Below are positions 16,209-23,502 of a DNA stretch of 43,061 bases, one piece after another. The translations under genes and the position numbers were made by a program. The notes beneath the pieces were generated by a model that worked only from the letters and a program-made list of their open reading frames with translations, searched no databases and was not told the DNA's origin. The stretch comes from Alphaproteobacteria bacterium UBA6187. Lineage in GTDB: Bacteria > Pseudomonadota > Alphaproteobacteria > Rickettsiales > UBA6187. The stretch's first letter is position 1; each line of letters opens with the position of its first letter. The DNA is taken from the NCBI GenBank assembly GCA_002422795.1, contig DITJ01000046.1, positions 367 through 43,427 on the forward strand, in the 5' to 3' direction.

Positions 16209-16269
16209 TGGTTTACCGATGTGCGAGTTTGCGGCGAAAATCGCCGCAAATATGAAGATTAGTAAACCA
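16209..16269. promoter_or_regulatory. Two-level stem-loop upstream of the DUF3768 gene
   Basis: A perfect 10-bp stem, TTTGCGGCGA (16228-16237) with TCGCCGCAAA (16241-16250), has an AAA loop. Outside it, TGGTTTAC (16209-16216) pairs with GTAAACCA (16262-16269). There is no U-run after it. It may be a leader structure or a cruciform binding site. Confidence 0.4.
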
Positions 16270-16340
16270 GCCATAAAAACACCCTTGATTGTCAGTTGCA
16301 GTATGTTATCCGTTTCTGGATAGATCAACATATTGTAATT

Positions 16341-16694
16341 ATGAGGTTATTTGTGGATAGCATACGACAGCAGAGGGTGGAAATAATAGCCCAGTATAAT
16401 GACGCATTAAGGCAAACATACTGGGGCGGAAAAATCTTGATGACAAGCGGGGTGGCAGAACTTGCCGATGAAATAAGCCAACGGCTTTTTGCAGCAGTCC
16501 GGGATTTTGATAATTTTACTTCCGATAACGACCCATATGGAGAACATAATTTCGGGAAGGTTACCGTAGATGGAAAAGATTATTTCTGGAAAATTGATTA
16601 TTACGACCTGGAAATGTGCTATCATTCCTCCGACCCGGGCAACCCCGATGTTACCCAGAGGGTTCTCACTATTATGAAGGCGGAGGAGTATTAA
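16341..16694 (+). CDS. DUF3768 domain protein
   Basis: From the ATG at 16341 the product is 117 residues. A GTG at 16353 has a better-spaced AGG and may be the true start. The sequence matches the DUF3768 pattern: LRQTYWGGKILMTSGVAEL, then VRDFDNFTSDNDPYGEHNFG, YFWKIDYYD and VLTIMKAEEY at the end. The family is common on alphaproteobacterial plasmids and mobile elements, and its function is unknown. The stop codon overlaps the ATG of a small membrane protein (TAATG), so the two are coupled. Confidence 0.8.
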   Translation: MRLFVDSIRQQRVEIIAQYNDALRQTYWGGKILMTSGVAELADEISQRLFAAVRDFDNFTSDNDPYGEHNFGKVTVDGKDYFWKIDYYDLEMCYHSSDPGNPDVTQRVLTIMKAEEY

Positions 16695-16807
16695 TGAAAG
16701 CCTTTATAACATTCATATTTTGTTTGTTGTGTATTCTTTTAAGCCCGCTCTTGTTATTGGGTTATTCCATAGTTTGGGTAATAAAGTATTTATGTAGGAG
16801 GGAATAA
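16694..16807 (+). CDS. Small membrane protein, 37 aa
   Basis: GGAGGAG precedes an ATG that overlaps the DUF3768 stop by one base. The product MKAFITFIFCLLCILLSPLL continues into one ~25-residue hydrophobic segment and a basic end (KYLCRRE). It is a single-pass membrane peptide of unknown role, and its hydrophobicity allows a toxin- or holin-like guess at most. Confidence 0.5.
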   Translation: MKAFITFIFCLLCILLSPLLLLGYSIVWVIKYLCRRE

Positions 16808-16829
16808 ATCAGTAAATTTTTTCTGCTTA

Positions 16830-17057
16830 TCAATTCTTATTGTTAGGAATAAAATCAATTTTTGTCCATTGTTCACCTAGCTCTAAGTCATCTGCATTTA
16901 TTAGGATTTCTGTGTTAGGAATGACTTGTCCGCGCATTCTTTCAGCTCCGCATTCTGTTGCCATGCGACGTGATACGCGGAACTCATCACTTAAAACATC
17001 ATAAATTTTTACTTTAAAAACCTTTACTCTCGTTTGGTTTAATACATTTCTTTGCAT
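16830..17057 (-). CDS. Hypothetical protein, 75 aa
   Basis: The product has the pattern KVFKVKIYDVLSDEFRVSRRM, then TECGAERMRG and a C-terminal LGEQWTKIDFIP. I recall similar short conserved hypothetical proteins in alphaproteobacterial mobile DNA, but no function. It has no membrane segment or signal. It converges with the small membrane protein gene at 16694. Confidence 0.55.
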   Translation of the reverse strand: MQRNVLNQTRVKVFKVKIYDVLSDEFRVSRRMATECGAERMRGQVIPNTEILINADDLELGEQWTKIDFIPNNKN

Positions 17058-17082
17058 GGCTACTTATAATTTTGATTAATAT

Positions 17083-17274
17083 TTAATAAGAAAAAAAGGC
17101 TCGTAAATTAGTACGAGCCTTGAAAGAGTTAGGGATGCTAACACTTGCTAGCATGTAAAAGCCAATCAAACTACTAGTAACGTATAGTCTCCTTAAGATT
17201 GATAATTTGACATTTACTTGAGCGGTCATTTTTAATGCTGCCTTCGCGTTTACAGTATTTTTGTCTTGAATCAT
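17083..17274 (-). CDS. Doubtful small ORF ending inside a terminator, 63 aa
   Basis: A strong ribosome site (GAAGGAGATGCCT) precedes the ATG at 17274. The product starts MIQDKNTVNAKAALK and has a hydrophobic patch, LYVTSSLIGFYMLASVSI. Its last ~14 codons are the terminator hairpin and U-run at 17090-17119. Either a short peptide is made from an mRNA that ends inside its own frame, or the transcript is mainly a small RNA. I do not recognise a family. Confidence 0.35.
   Translation of the reverse strand: MIQDKNTVNAKAALKMTAQVNVKLSILRRLYVTSSLIGFYMLASVSIPNSFKARTNLRAFFSY
17090..17119 (-). terminator. Rho-independent terminator (minus strand)
   Basis: On the minus strand, GGCTCGTA (17119-17112) pairs with TACGAGCC (17105-17098) around a 6-nt loop. 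A run of T follows (17097-17090). The stem is perfect over 8 bp, and it overlaps the 3' end of the small ORF 17083-17274. Confidence 0.85.
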
Positions 17275-17463
17275 AGGCATCTCCTTCGGTTGATTTAATT
17301 GAATTGATTTAACAGAAAGATTCGCTTTACATTCTAGATTGGTATTGACCCTTAACTCACCCATAGGTTTGGAATTCAAAAAAGTAATATATCAAGAAAA
17401 TACGTCATTTGCAATATTCCTTAAATAATTTGCTGAAAGTAATTTTAACTATAACTATCACTT

Positions 17464-18012
17464 TTATATTTTTGTATTACTCTTAGAAATATTTCGCCTA
17501 TAAAACCACCCCAAATCATCCAGCGCCTCCCGCAATCTTATCATTCCATACCCTTCCCGCCATTTAAGCATTTTCTCATATCCCGAAATATCAAGTTCAT
17601 TGCAAACCACATGCCAGATAATATCAGCGCTTTGCCGGTTCAAGCTGCGCCAAGCCCGGCGGAAGTTTAGCAGGGATTCAGCCTGGAGTTCGGTTAGCTC
17701 CAGTTCCTTGTAGATGCTATCAAAGGACTTTGAAGGGTCGAACATGGTGCTGCCATAATGACCTGATAGGTTGCCACGCACGAAATCTTTGTAAAACCTC
17801 TTTGCGGAAGCATATTGGTTGTCATTGATGGTTCCGCGCTTGTAATAACGCTCCGGAGGCCAAACATTGGAAACATTCTTGGCGCGGATGGTAAAACGGT
17901 CAACCGGCTCTTTAATAATTTTTCCATGCTGTGCCAGCTCCGGCGTTCCATAATCGCATATACGGGCAGGGAGGGTTTCCCGGTTCTTTTGCTTTTTAGG
18001 TTTTTTAGCCAT
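17464..18012 (-). CDS. Phage-associated protein, DUF6456-like C-terminus
   Basis: The protein has 182 residues with a very basic start (MAKKPKKQKNRE). The middle (RYYKRGTINDNQYASAKRFY) and the C-terminal helices (NFRRAWRSLNRQSADIIWHVV, then LREALDDLGWFYRR) resemble the alphaproteobacterial DUF6456 domain, which occurs in DNA-linked regulators. The assignment is by pattern memory only. The start overlaps the end of the DUF1376 gene by 8 bp, so it is the last gene of the early-type operon running from 19385. Confidence 0.5.
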   Translation of the reverse strand: MAKKPKKQKNRETLPARICDYGTPELAQHGKIIKEPVDRFTIRAKNVSNVWPPERYYKRGTINDNQYASAKRFYKDFVRGNLSGHYGSTMFDPSKSFDSIYKELELTELQAESLLNFRRAWRSLNRQSADIIWHVVCNELDISGYEKMLKWREGYGMIRLREALDDLGWFYRRNISKSNTKI

Positions 18013-18820
18013 TAATATCTCCCATCCGTTTAGTTACAGCGTCTGAAATTGCCTCAATGAAATAGGCGAAAGATTTTGGCGCCTCCACCCCGCGCCGGTT
18101 ATTGCGTTCCAATATTGCCTTGATGGTGGGCATAACATCCAGCTTTGCATCCGCTCCCTCTTGTAACCACTGGGAAAGCAAATGCGCATCCGTGGGAAAT
18201 GGCAGGTTCATTTGGATGAACAGCAGGTCAACATCCGCCATAAGCTCCTCAAGTTCCGGGCTGATGCCATGCGACAAAAGCACCTTATCCACAACTTGCC
18301 CCAGAGGCAGGCTAGCTAAGGCTCTTTTGGAATGGTTCTGGGCTGGCTTGGTTTGGCTATGGCTTTGCGACGGGATAGGCGGTGGCTTATCAATCGCTTT
18401 ACCTTTAGAAAACCCATCGCTTTTAATTGGCTTTTGCGAATCAAAACCGGCGGCTTTTTCTTCATCAGGTGTAATCCCTTGGTTTTCCTTGCGTGGGCGT
18501 CCGCCCTTACGTCCGTTTTCAGAATATTTCTGGCGGATATCTTGTGCTTTTTCCCATTCTTTTTTGAGGCGTTTTTGTGTGAGGAATCCATCAGCAGTTT
18601 TTGTAAAAAATCCTTCAATATTTTTGCGTAATTTCTTCCATTTTACGGTGGTAGTGCCAAGTATACGGGCAAGTTTATGGTCGTCATCGGGCAGTTCAGC
18701 GGCATTTATCCACATATAGCAAAGCAGCACGAAATACGCGCCTTTTTCCTCCAGCGAGAGCATGGCGGTATCTGCCAGGAACGCATCCGGGTAAAAGGGA
18801 ATGTAGGGAATATCGCTCAT
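18005..18820 (-). CDS. DUF1376 / YdaU-like phage protein (replication-associated)
   Basis: The ATG at 18820 follows AAAGGGTGG and gives 271 residues. A longer start at 18871 lacks support. The N-terminal domain reads IPFYPDAFLADTAMLSLEEKG, then LLCYMWINAAELPDDD and KLARILG, which is the DUF1376/YdaU pattern of lambdoid and related prophages. These proteins occupy the place of replication initiators and have a winged-helix-like fold. The middle is basic and low-complexity (ENGRKGGRPRK), probably DNA-contacting. The C-terminus is a short helical domain. The gene lies downstream of gapR and cro, as expected for an early phage operon. Confidence 0.8.
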   Translation of the reverse strand: MSDIPYIPFYPDAFLADTAMLSLEEKGAYFVLLCYMWINAAELPDDDHKLARILGTTTVKWKKLRKNIEGFFTKTADGFLTQKRLKKEWEKAQDIRQKYSENGRKGGRPRKENQGITPDEEKAAGFDSQKPIKSDGFSKGKAIDKPPPIPSQSHSQTKPAQNHSKRALASLPLGQVVDKVLLSHGISPELEELMADVDLLFIQMNLPFPTDAHLLSQWLQEGADAKLDVMPTIKAILERNNRRGVEAPKSFAYFIEAISDAVTKRMGDING

Positions 18821-18898
18821 AAACCACCCTTTATTTCGGGCAGCACTTATGGTTCTTGCAAATATATGCAAGACCGAATGCCGCCCTTTTGTTGCTTG

Positions 18899-19171
18899 TT
18901 ATTCTTCGTTATTCATGCCAAGTGCCAGGGTGTAGATATCCATAAGCTCCTGTTCTTCCTCCAGCTCAATTTTATTGCGCTTGCGGATTTGCACTATTTT
19001 CTTGATAATTTTGGGTTCAAAGCCGCGGGATTTTGATTCGGCATAAACGCATTTCTTATCATCCTGGAGGCCGCCTATACGCTCTTCCACATTTTCTATG
19101 CGTTCAATGAAGGTGAGCAGTTCGTTACCGGAGATATTATTAACTGTTGTTGTATTTTCAGTTGCTTGCAT
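18899..19171 (-). CDS. GapR family DNA-binding protein (DUF2312)
   Basis: The protein has 90 residues. LLTFIERIENVEERIGGLQDD, then VYAESKSRGFEPKIIKKIVQIR and LMDIYTLALGM match GapR/DUF2312. This is a small alphaproteobacterial protein that clamps overtwisted DNA and helps topoisomerases at forks. Phages often carry copies. The start overlaps the end of the Cro-like gene by 14 bp. It is a strong marker of alphaproteobacterial origin. Confidence 0.85.
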   Translation of the reverse strand: MQATENTTTVNNISGNELLTFIERIENVEERIGGLQDDKKCVYAESKSRGFEPKIIKKIVQIRKRNKIELEEEQELMDIYTLALGMNNEE

Positions 19172-19385
19172 TTTGGCCTCCTGTTTTTTGGTTTAGTGAA
19201 AGGTTATAAAAATCATTGGGCTGCACCTGCCCACCGGTTACCATGAAAATCTCCCGCATTACCTCCGGGCGCGGGATTACCCCGTGAATTATATATTTGC
19301 TTATAGTGGTCGGATGCACGCCAACACGGCTTGCAATCTCGTTTTCCTTCACATCATTAAGGATTAACCATGCGTTTAATTTCAT
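19158..19385 (-). CDS. Cro-like helix-turn-helix regulator
   Basis: The protein has 75 residues. NEIASRVGVHPTTISKYIIHG gives the helix-turn-helix, and VMREIFMVTGGQVQPNDFYNL is typical of the C-terminal part of Cro/YdaS-type phage regulators. It is divergent from the CI-like gene at 19507, forming the usual two-repressor switch. It is the first gene of the minus-strand early operon (GapR, DUF1376, DUF6456-like). Confidence 0.75.
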   Translation of the reverse strand: MKLNAWLILNDVKENEIASRVGVHPTTISKYIIHGVIPRPEVMREIFMVTGGQVQPNDFYNLSLNQKTGGQNASN

Positions 19386-19506
19386 AAAACATCCATAGAT
19401 TCAGGTGTATTTCTCATAGGGGTAATATGGCTTGAGATATTTGTCAAATGAAAAGTTGCCTAATAGGCTGTTTACGAATATAGCGTAATAGGGTAAAAAC
19501 CAAGGT
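19386..19506. promoter_or_regulatory. CI/Cro intergenic switch with operator-like site at 19456-19469
   Basis: This 121-bp region lies between divergent regulators. TTGCCTAATAGGCT at 19456-19469 has near-dyad symmetry around CCTAATAGG. It recurs with one change, on the other strand, at 20201-20214. Divergent promoters must lie here, but I cannot place -35 and -10 boxes with confidence. Confidence 0.5.
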
Positions 19507-20094
19507 ATGACAACACTCGGCGAAAGAATTAAATATTTTAGATTGAAAGCTGACCTTAACCAGGACACGGCATCCCAGAAGCTCAATATGACATCCGGCC
19601 ATCTAGGCCGCATTGAAAGGGGAGAGCGCAAGCCAACTGCCGAGCGCTTGGAGCAATTCGCCAAATTATATAAATGCAAAGTATCTGATTTTTACCAGGA
19701 TATTGAGGAAGAGCAGCAAGGCATCCCGGTTATAGGGTTGCTTAATGAGCAAAGCCGCATTGAATCCTCGAAAGACGGCAAGCAGGAGCTTGTTGATATA
19801 CAAGGCTTGATAGGCGTTGATCTGGTGGCGGTAAAAGTAAGGCAGCCAGTTTATCCTTATTTCTTTAAAGATGATGTTATCATATACGACCAGGGCAAGC
19901 CGCTGCGCCCGAAATTATACATGAACAAGCAGTGCGTTGTGGAAATAAGCCGCTCCACCGTTGTTATAGGCGTTCTCTCCCGTGGGCGCAAACCGAACAC
20001 TTACACCATATTGCCATATAGCGGCGCGCCGATTGAAGATACAAAAATTCTTTCTGCTTACCCGGTGATATTAATTAAACATAAGCAAATTTAG
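19507..20094 (+). CDS. CI-like phage repressor (XRE HTH plus S24-like domain)
   Basis: The protein has 195 residues. The HTH spans about 1-63: GERIKYFRLKADLNQDTASQKL, then SGHLGRIERGERKPTAERL. The C-terminal part has the S24/LexA-type fold (LVAVKV, then PYFFKDDVIIYDQG, then NKQCVVEI and VVIGVLSRG). The usual GDSM that gives the self-cleavage serine is replaced by RQPVYP, so RecA-triggered autocleavage looks impossible. It should keep the prophage genes silent by binding the operators beside it, perhaps without SOS release. Confidence 0.85.
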   Translation: MTTLGERIKYFRLKADLNQDTASQKLNMTSGHLGRIERGERKPTAERLEQFAKLYKCKVSDFYQDIEEEQQGIPVIGLLNEQSRIESSKDGKQELVDIQGLIGVDLVAVKVRQPVYPYFFKDDVIIYDQGKPLRPKLYMNKQCVVEISRSTVVIGVLSRGRKPNTYTILPYSGAPIEDTKILSAYPVILIKHKQI

Positions 20095-20200
20095 CTAGCC
20101 TCCCAGGCAAAAAATAATTTTCCTGCCACCAATTTCCTTTCTATGCCTTCTATTTCCTTGATTGCATAAAATTATGCTTAATTTGCCGCGCCCTCAATAT

Positions 20201-20214
20201 AGCCCATTAGGCAA
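20201..20214 (-). promoter_or_regulatory. Second CI-operator-like site
   Basis: On the minus strand the site reads TTGCCTAATGGGCT, 13 of 14 bases identical to 19456-19469. It lies in the 208-bp gap between the CI gene and the small-ORF/recombinase operon, where it could let the repressor control integration genes. Confidence 0.4.
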
Positions 20215-20302
20215 GTTTTGGATTTACAAATATTAAATCCTTTGATAGCGTGAATATCAATCTTACGGAACCCGAATAAATTGCAATCACGGAAGGTTGA
20301 AT

Positions 20303-20512
20303 ATGCGGCTAAAGAAGGGCAAATGTGATATAAGGTTTTTACTATGGCGAATCTTGAACTGCGTAATAAATACTTTGATGATATTGGCCTTGTTGGCCTT
20401 ATTTGACCTTGCTCTGTTAAATTTTCTTACCGGTTGTTGCAGGCCGGGCGGCGCATGTATCCCCGAATCATTATACCCACAATGCCGCCTTGTGCATTTA
20501 GAGAGGCAATAA
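20303..20512 (+). CDS. Small membrane protein, 69 aa
   Basis: GGAAGG precedes the ATG. The product has a basic start (MRLKKGKCD), one hydrophobic segment around VINTLMILALLALFDLALLN, and a Cys-containing tail (CCRPGG). The stop codon overlaps the next ATG (TAATG at 20510-20514). I do not recognise the family. Its 3' end lies inside the 88-bp tandem duplication. Confidence 0.45.
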   Translation: MRLKKGKCDIRFLLWRILNCVINTLMILALLALFDLALLNFLTGCCRPGGACIPESLYPQCRLVHLERQ

Positions 20513-20656
20513 TGAAAACAAGCAATATCCCGGAGCCTATAAAAGAGCTTGTGCGCCTGCTGGCTGAAAATGCCGCCTTGTGCATTTAGAGAGGCAATAA
20601 TGAAAACAAGCAATATCCCGGAGCCTATAAAAGAGCTTGTGCGCCTGCTGGCTGAA
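20481..20656. repeat. Exact 88-bp tandem duplication
   Basis: 20481-20568 is repeated without a visible change at 20569-20656. The unit contains the end of the 69-aa ORF, a ribosome site (GAGAGGC) and the first 19 codons of the next small ORF. The first copy of that ORF is therefore cut short, while the second copy is intact. The lack of divergence points to a recent event. Confidence 0.95.
20512..20589 (+). pseudogene. Truncated duplicate of the small ORF, 25 codons
   Basis: It begins MKTSNIPEPIKELVRLLAE, identical to the next ORF, then runs into the second repeat copy (NAALCI) and stops at TAG. It is a by-product of the 88-bp duplication. Confidence 0.7.
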
Positions 20657-20743
20657 ATAGCAGTTAAAGATTACCTGGAGAAACACCGGGAAGGCTTGCT
20701 AGCCCTTGATGACAAGGCGGAAAATGACAACAAAAGACCGTAG
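20600..20743 (+). CDS. Small helical protein (47 aa) upstream of the recombinase
   Basis: ATG at 20600, preceded by GAGAGGC. The product is MKTSNIPEPIKELVRLLAE, then IAVKDYLEKHREGLL and a charged end. It is an acidic, helical protein with no membrane segment. It lies 60 bp before the serine recombinase. Small ORFs of this kind are common directly ahead of recombinases in alphaproteobacterial elements. A role in directionality is a guess. I do not recognise a named family. Confidence 0.55.
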   Translation: MKTSNIPEPIKELVRLLAEIAVKDYLEKHREGLLALDDKAENDNKRP

Positions 20744-20803
20744 CTTTTGGCTGCCAGCCTGCTATCTTTAAGCACCTGTTAAACAATAATAAATGGAGTA
20801 TTT

Positions 20804-22480
20804 ATGATAAGGGTGGCAATTTATGCAAGATATAGTACAGATAAGCAAAGCGATGCCTCAATTTCCGACCAATGCCGCAATTGTGAACGCTATGTACAGC
20901 GCGAAGGCTGGACGATAGTAAAACGCTATAGCGATGAAGGAATTTCCGGCGCAGTAACGGCGCGGCCTGGATACCAGCAAATGCTAAGGGATGCGGATTC
21001 TAAAGTGTTTGATGTTTTGCTATTTGATGATTTATCCCGTCTTTCCCGTGATGATGTGGAAATGAAAATGGTTATAAAGCGTTTCGGGTTCCGCGGCCTT
21101 CGCGTTATTGGCGTTAGTGACGGTTACGATTCAGCCCAGAAAGGCCATAAAGTCCATGCGGGTATGCGCGGTCTCATGAATGAAATCTATATTGATGATG
21201 TGCGGGAGAAAACCCATCGCGGCCTTACCGGCAAAGCAATGAATGGCTTTAGCTGCGGTGGTATCTGTTATGGCTATAAAAGTGTGGCAATAGAAGACCC
21301 CAGCAAGAAAGATGAGTTTGGCCGCCCATTAATCATAGCGGCAAAGCGGGAAATTAATGAGGAACAAGCCGTATGGGTAAGAAAAATATTTGAATGGTTC
21401 GCAGATGGCTATTCCGCCCGCTGGATTTCAGCTGAATTAAACCGCCTGAAGATTCCTTCTGCTATGGGCGGCACCTGGTGCAGTAACGCATTCCACGGGG
21501 TGCAAGCCAAGCGAACCGGCATGTTTAATAATGAGATTTATATAGGAAAGATTATCTGGAACAAGCGCCAGTTCATAAAAGACCCAGATACCGGCAAGCG
21601 CCGCGCTATAATGCGCCCGGAAAGTGATTGGGTTATAACTGATGCGCCGGAGTTGCGTATCATACCGCAAGAAATATGGGATAAGGTTAAAGGCCGCCAA
21701 TGGGAGCAGCATAAGAATTATAAAGCCAAGGTGGAAATTGATAACAACCCCAACAGCAGGTGGGCACCGCCTTATAAATATTTATTCTCCGGCATGCTGA
21801 AATGTTCAGATTGTGGGCATAGCTATGTGAAAACCGGCTCATCCGACCGCTATGGCTGTTCCGGCCATGTAAACCGCGGCGATGCTGTTTGCAGAAATAA
21901 TATCACCGTATCGCGCCCTTTGCTGGAAACAAGGCTGCTTGACGCCATTAATGAGTGCCTCTCCGGGGAGGATTTAATAGAATATTTCATCCAGGAAGCT
22001 TCTCAAATATTAAATGCTGAAAAAGGCGGGCTTGCGCCTGGGCTGGAATTAAGCAAGAACCAGCTTAAAGCGGTTGATACCAAGATAGACAACATCATGA
22101 ATGCAATCAAAGCCGGGATTTTCACCCCAACCATAAGGGAAGAATTAGAAAAAGCCGAGGCTGAAAGGAATATGCTCCGCACTGAAATAGAAGTTTGCGG
22201 CCGCCAGATGCAGAATATCGGTATAATATTACCGAGTGCCAGGGATAAATTTAAGGAAATGCTTCAGGACTTACAAAGCGCCCTAATCCACGAAATACCA
22301 AAATCCCGCACCATAATTCAGAAAATTATAGGCAAAACTATTACACTCAAGCCAACCGAGGATAGAAAACTGGTTGCCGAGCTATCAGCTAACATATTGG
22401 ATATGTTGGGAATTTCTAATAATAAGAGAATTGTTCTGGTTGCGGGGGCCAGATTTGAACTGACGACCTTCAGGTTATGA
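20804..22480 (+). CDS. Large serine recombinase (integrase of the element)
   Basis: The protein has 558 residues. The catalytic domain starts VAIYARYSTDKQ with nucleophile Ser11, and LLFDDLSRLSRDD gives the conserved arginines. The recombinase domain (GGICYGYKSV, then NEIYIGKIIWNKRQF) follows. A complete zinc ribbon has CSDCG near residue 335 and two more cysteines (YGCSG, AVCRNN). A C-terminal coiled helix follows. The last ~15 codons (LVAGARFELTTFRL) are the reverse complement of the 3' half of a tRNA-fMet, so the gene ends on its own attachment core. GGAG precedes the start. It is most likely the active integrase of the 0.3-22.5 kb element. Confidence 0.92.
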   Translation: MIRVAIYARYSTDKQSDASISDQCRNCERYVQREGWTIVKRYSDEGISGAVTARPGYQQMLRDADSKVFDVLLFDDLSRLSRDDVEMKMVIKRFGFRGLRVIGVSDGYDSAQKGHKVHAGMRGLMNEIYIDDVREKTHRGLTGKAMNGFSCGGICYGYKSVAIEDPSKKDEFGRPLIIAAKREINEEQAVWVRKIFEWFADGYSARWISAELNRLKIPSAMGGTWCSNAFHGVQAKRTGMFNNEIYIGKIIWNKRQFIKDPDTGKRRAIMRPESDWVITDAPELRIIPQEIWDKVKGRQWEQHKNYKAKVEIDNNPNSRWAPPYKYLFSGMLKCSDCGHSYVKTGSSDRYGCSGHVNRGDAVCRNNITVSRPLLETRLLDAINECLSGEDLIEYFIQEASQILNAEKGGLAPGLELSKNQLKAVDTKIDNIMNAIKAGIFTPTIREELEKAEAERNMLRTEIEVCGRQMQNIGIILPSARDKFKEMLQDLQSALIHEIPKSRTIIQKIIGKTITLKPTEDRKLVAELSANILDMLGISNNKRIVLVAGARFELTTFRL

Positions 22481-22481
22481 G
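22437..22481 (-). other. tRNA-fMet 3'-half fragment / attachment-site core
   Basis: On the minus strand it reads from CTCATAACC (anticodon loop with CAT) through a variable region and a T-arm (GTCAG, TTCAAAT, CTGGC) to CCCCGCA and ACCA. This is the 3' half of an initiator tRNA. The DNA beyond the anticodon loop does not form the D-arm or acceptor 5' strand, so it is not a full tRNA gene. It is the core left at one end of an element integrated at the tRNA-fMet gene. Confidence 0.85.
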
Positions 22482-22643
22482 TCTTATCCAAACTAAAAGC
22501 CACAACACATCCCAACAAACTAATAAATATTAATCAACAACTTACTGCGATAGCTCCATTGCTGCATACAATCATTATTTACTATTTATTGCAGCCTATT
22601 GTCCCACCAGCGCCCCACAGAAGATAGCTCTTAAAGCGGATAA

Positions 22644-23486
22644 TTACAAACAACATTTTTTGTATTTTTTACCGCTACCGCAATGGCATGGATCGTTTCT
22701 GCCAAGTTTGTATGGGTTGATTACAGTCTCACTTACATAGTCATCATCATTATCAGAAAATATTGGGCTTTGCTTCATAGCTTCGCGGAATTTCTTAAAA
22801 ATCTCACTTTGCTTTTTAGGAGTTTCCCTTGTTTTCCTGAAACCTAAAGCAATTTCAATATCTTCAATATCTCCCTGGACACCTTCATCAATAATATCCC
22901 TCTGGCAGGCATTACGTATTGATTCAATGGCTTCCTTCGCATCCAGATCCACCAGGTCTGCTGCAATCAGGCCGTTAAGGGAGGCTGTATCACTTGTGGC
23001 GACATCAAGGAATCCTGAAAGAATATTTACGCATTCATTTCTTTTTTCTGGTGATTTTAAGGCAATTTTAGTAAAACTATTAGCGGCTATAACACGCGCC
23101 CACTCATCTTTTGTATCATCCATCAGGTAATTGCCAAGAGGCGCAATAGCATCCCCGCCAATCATCCCAATTACAATGGGTAATTCGCTCATGGCATAAT
23201 CATCGTTATTATACTCCTCAAGCATTGCAATAATCGGCTCTATTGCCAAAACAGCCTTTAATTGCCCAAGCGCCCTCCAGGCATGAAGGGAAGCCCATAC
23301 CATGGGATTCTTGCCATCCAGTTTTAAAAGGTCTTTATCTGTTACAATTTTAATAAGCTCAGGAATGTCCTTTTCAGATATTCCCGTTGCTGGATAATCT
23401 GGCCAATCGTTTTCATCCATGCTCAATTCACATTTACCCATGGTTAGGAGCTGGATAATAGGATTTGAATATTCTGTGTTTTTCAT
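22644..23486 (-). CDS. HEAT-like repeat protein with C-terminal SEC-C motif
   Basis: The protein has 280 residues. The body is helical with HEAT-like pairs (WASLHAWRALGQLKAVLAIEP, then GGDAIAPLGNYLMDD and WARVIAANSFTKIA). The C-terminus GRNDPCHCGSGKKYKKCC is a complete zinc-binding SEC-C motif, as in SecA and many small proteins. The layout resembles DUF1186-type proteins, which is a tentative match. The role is unknown. It lies outside the recombinase-bounded element, 155 bp beyond the core fragment. Confidence 0.7.
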   Translation of the reverse strand: MKNTEYSNPIIQLLTMGKCELSMDENDWPDYPATGISEKDIPELIKIVTDKDLLKLDGKNPMVWASLHAWRALGQLKAVLAIEPIIAMLEEYNNDDYAMSELPIVIGMIGGDAIAPLGNYLMDDTKDEWARVIAANSFTKIALKSPEKRNECVNILSGFLDVATSDTASLNGLIAADLVDLDAKEAIESIRNACQRDIIDEGVQGDIEDIEIALGFRKTRETPKKQSEIFKKFREAMKQSPIFSDNDDDYVSETVINPYKLGRNDPCHCGSGKKYKKCCL

Positions 23487-23502
23487 TTATTCCTCATAAA
23501 GT

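Noticed and set aside
14873..16807. Fic toxin with DUF3768 as its antitoxin
   Set aside because: The genes are divergent and about 275 bp apart, and Fic has its own N-terminal inhibitory SNLIEGH motif, so no separate antitoxin is needed.
22437..22520. Complete tRNA-fMet gene on the minus strand
   Set aside because: Only the part from the anticodon loop to CCA is present. The DNA further right does not form the D-arm or the 5' acceptor strand.
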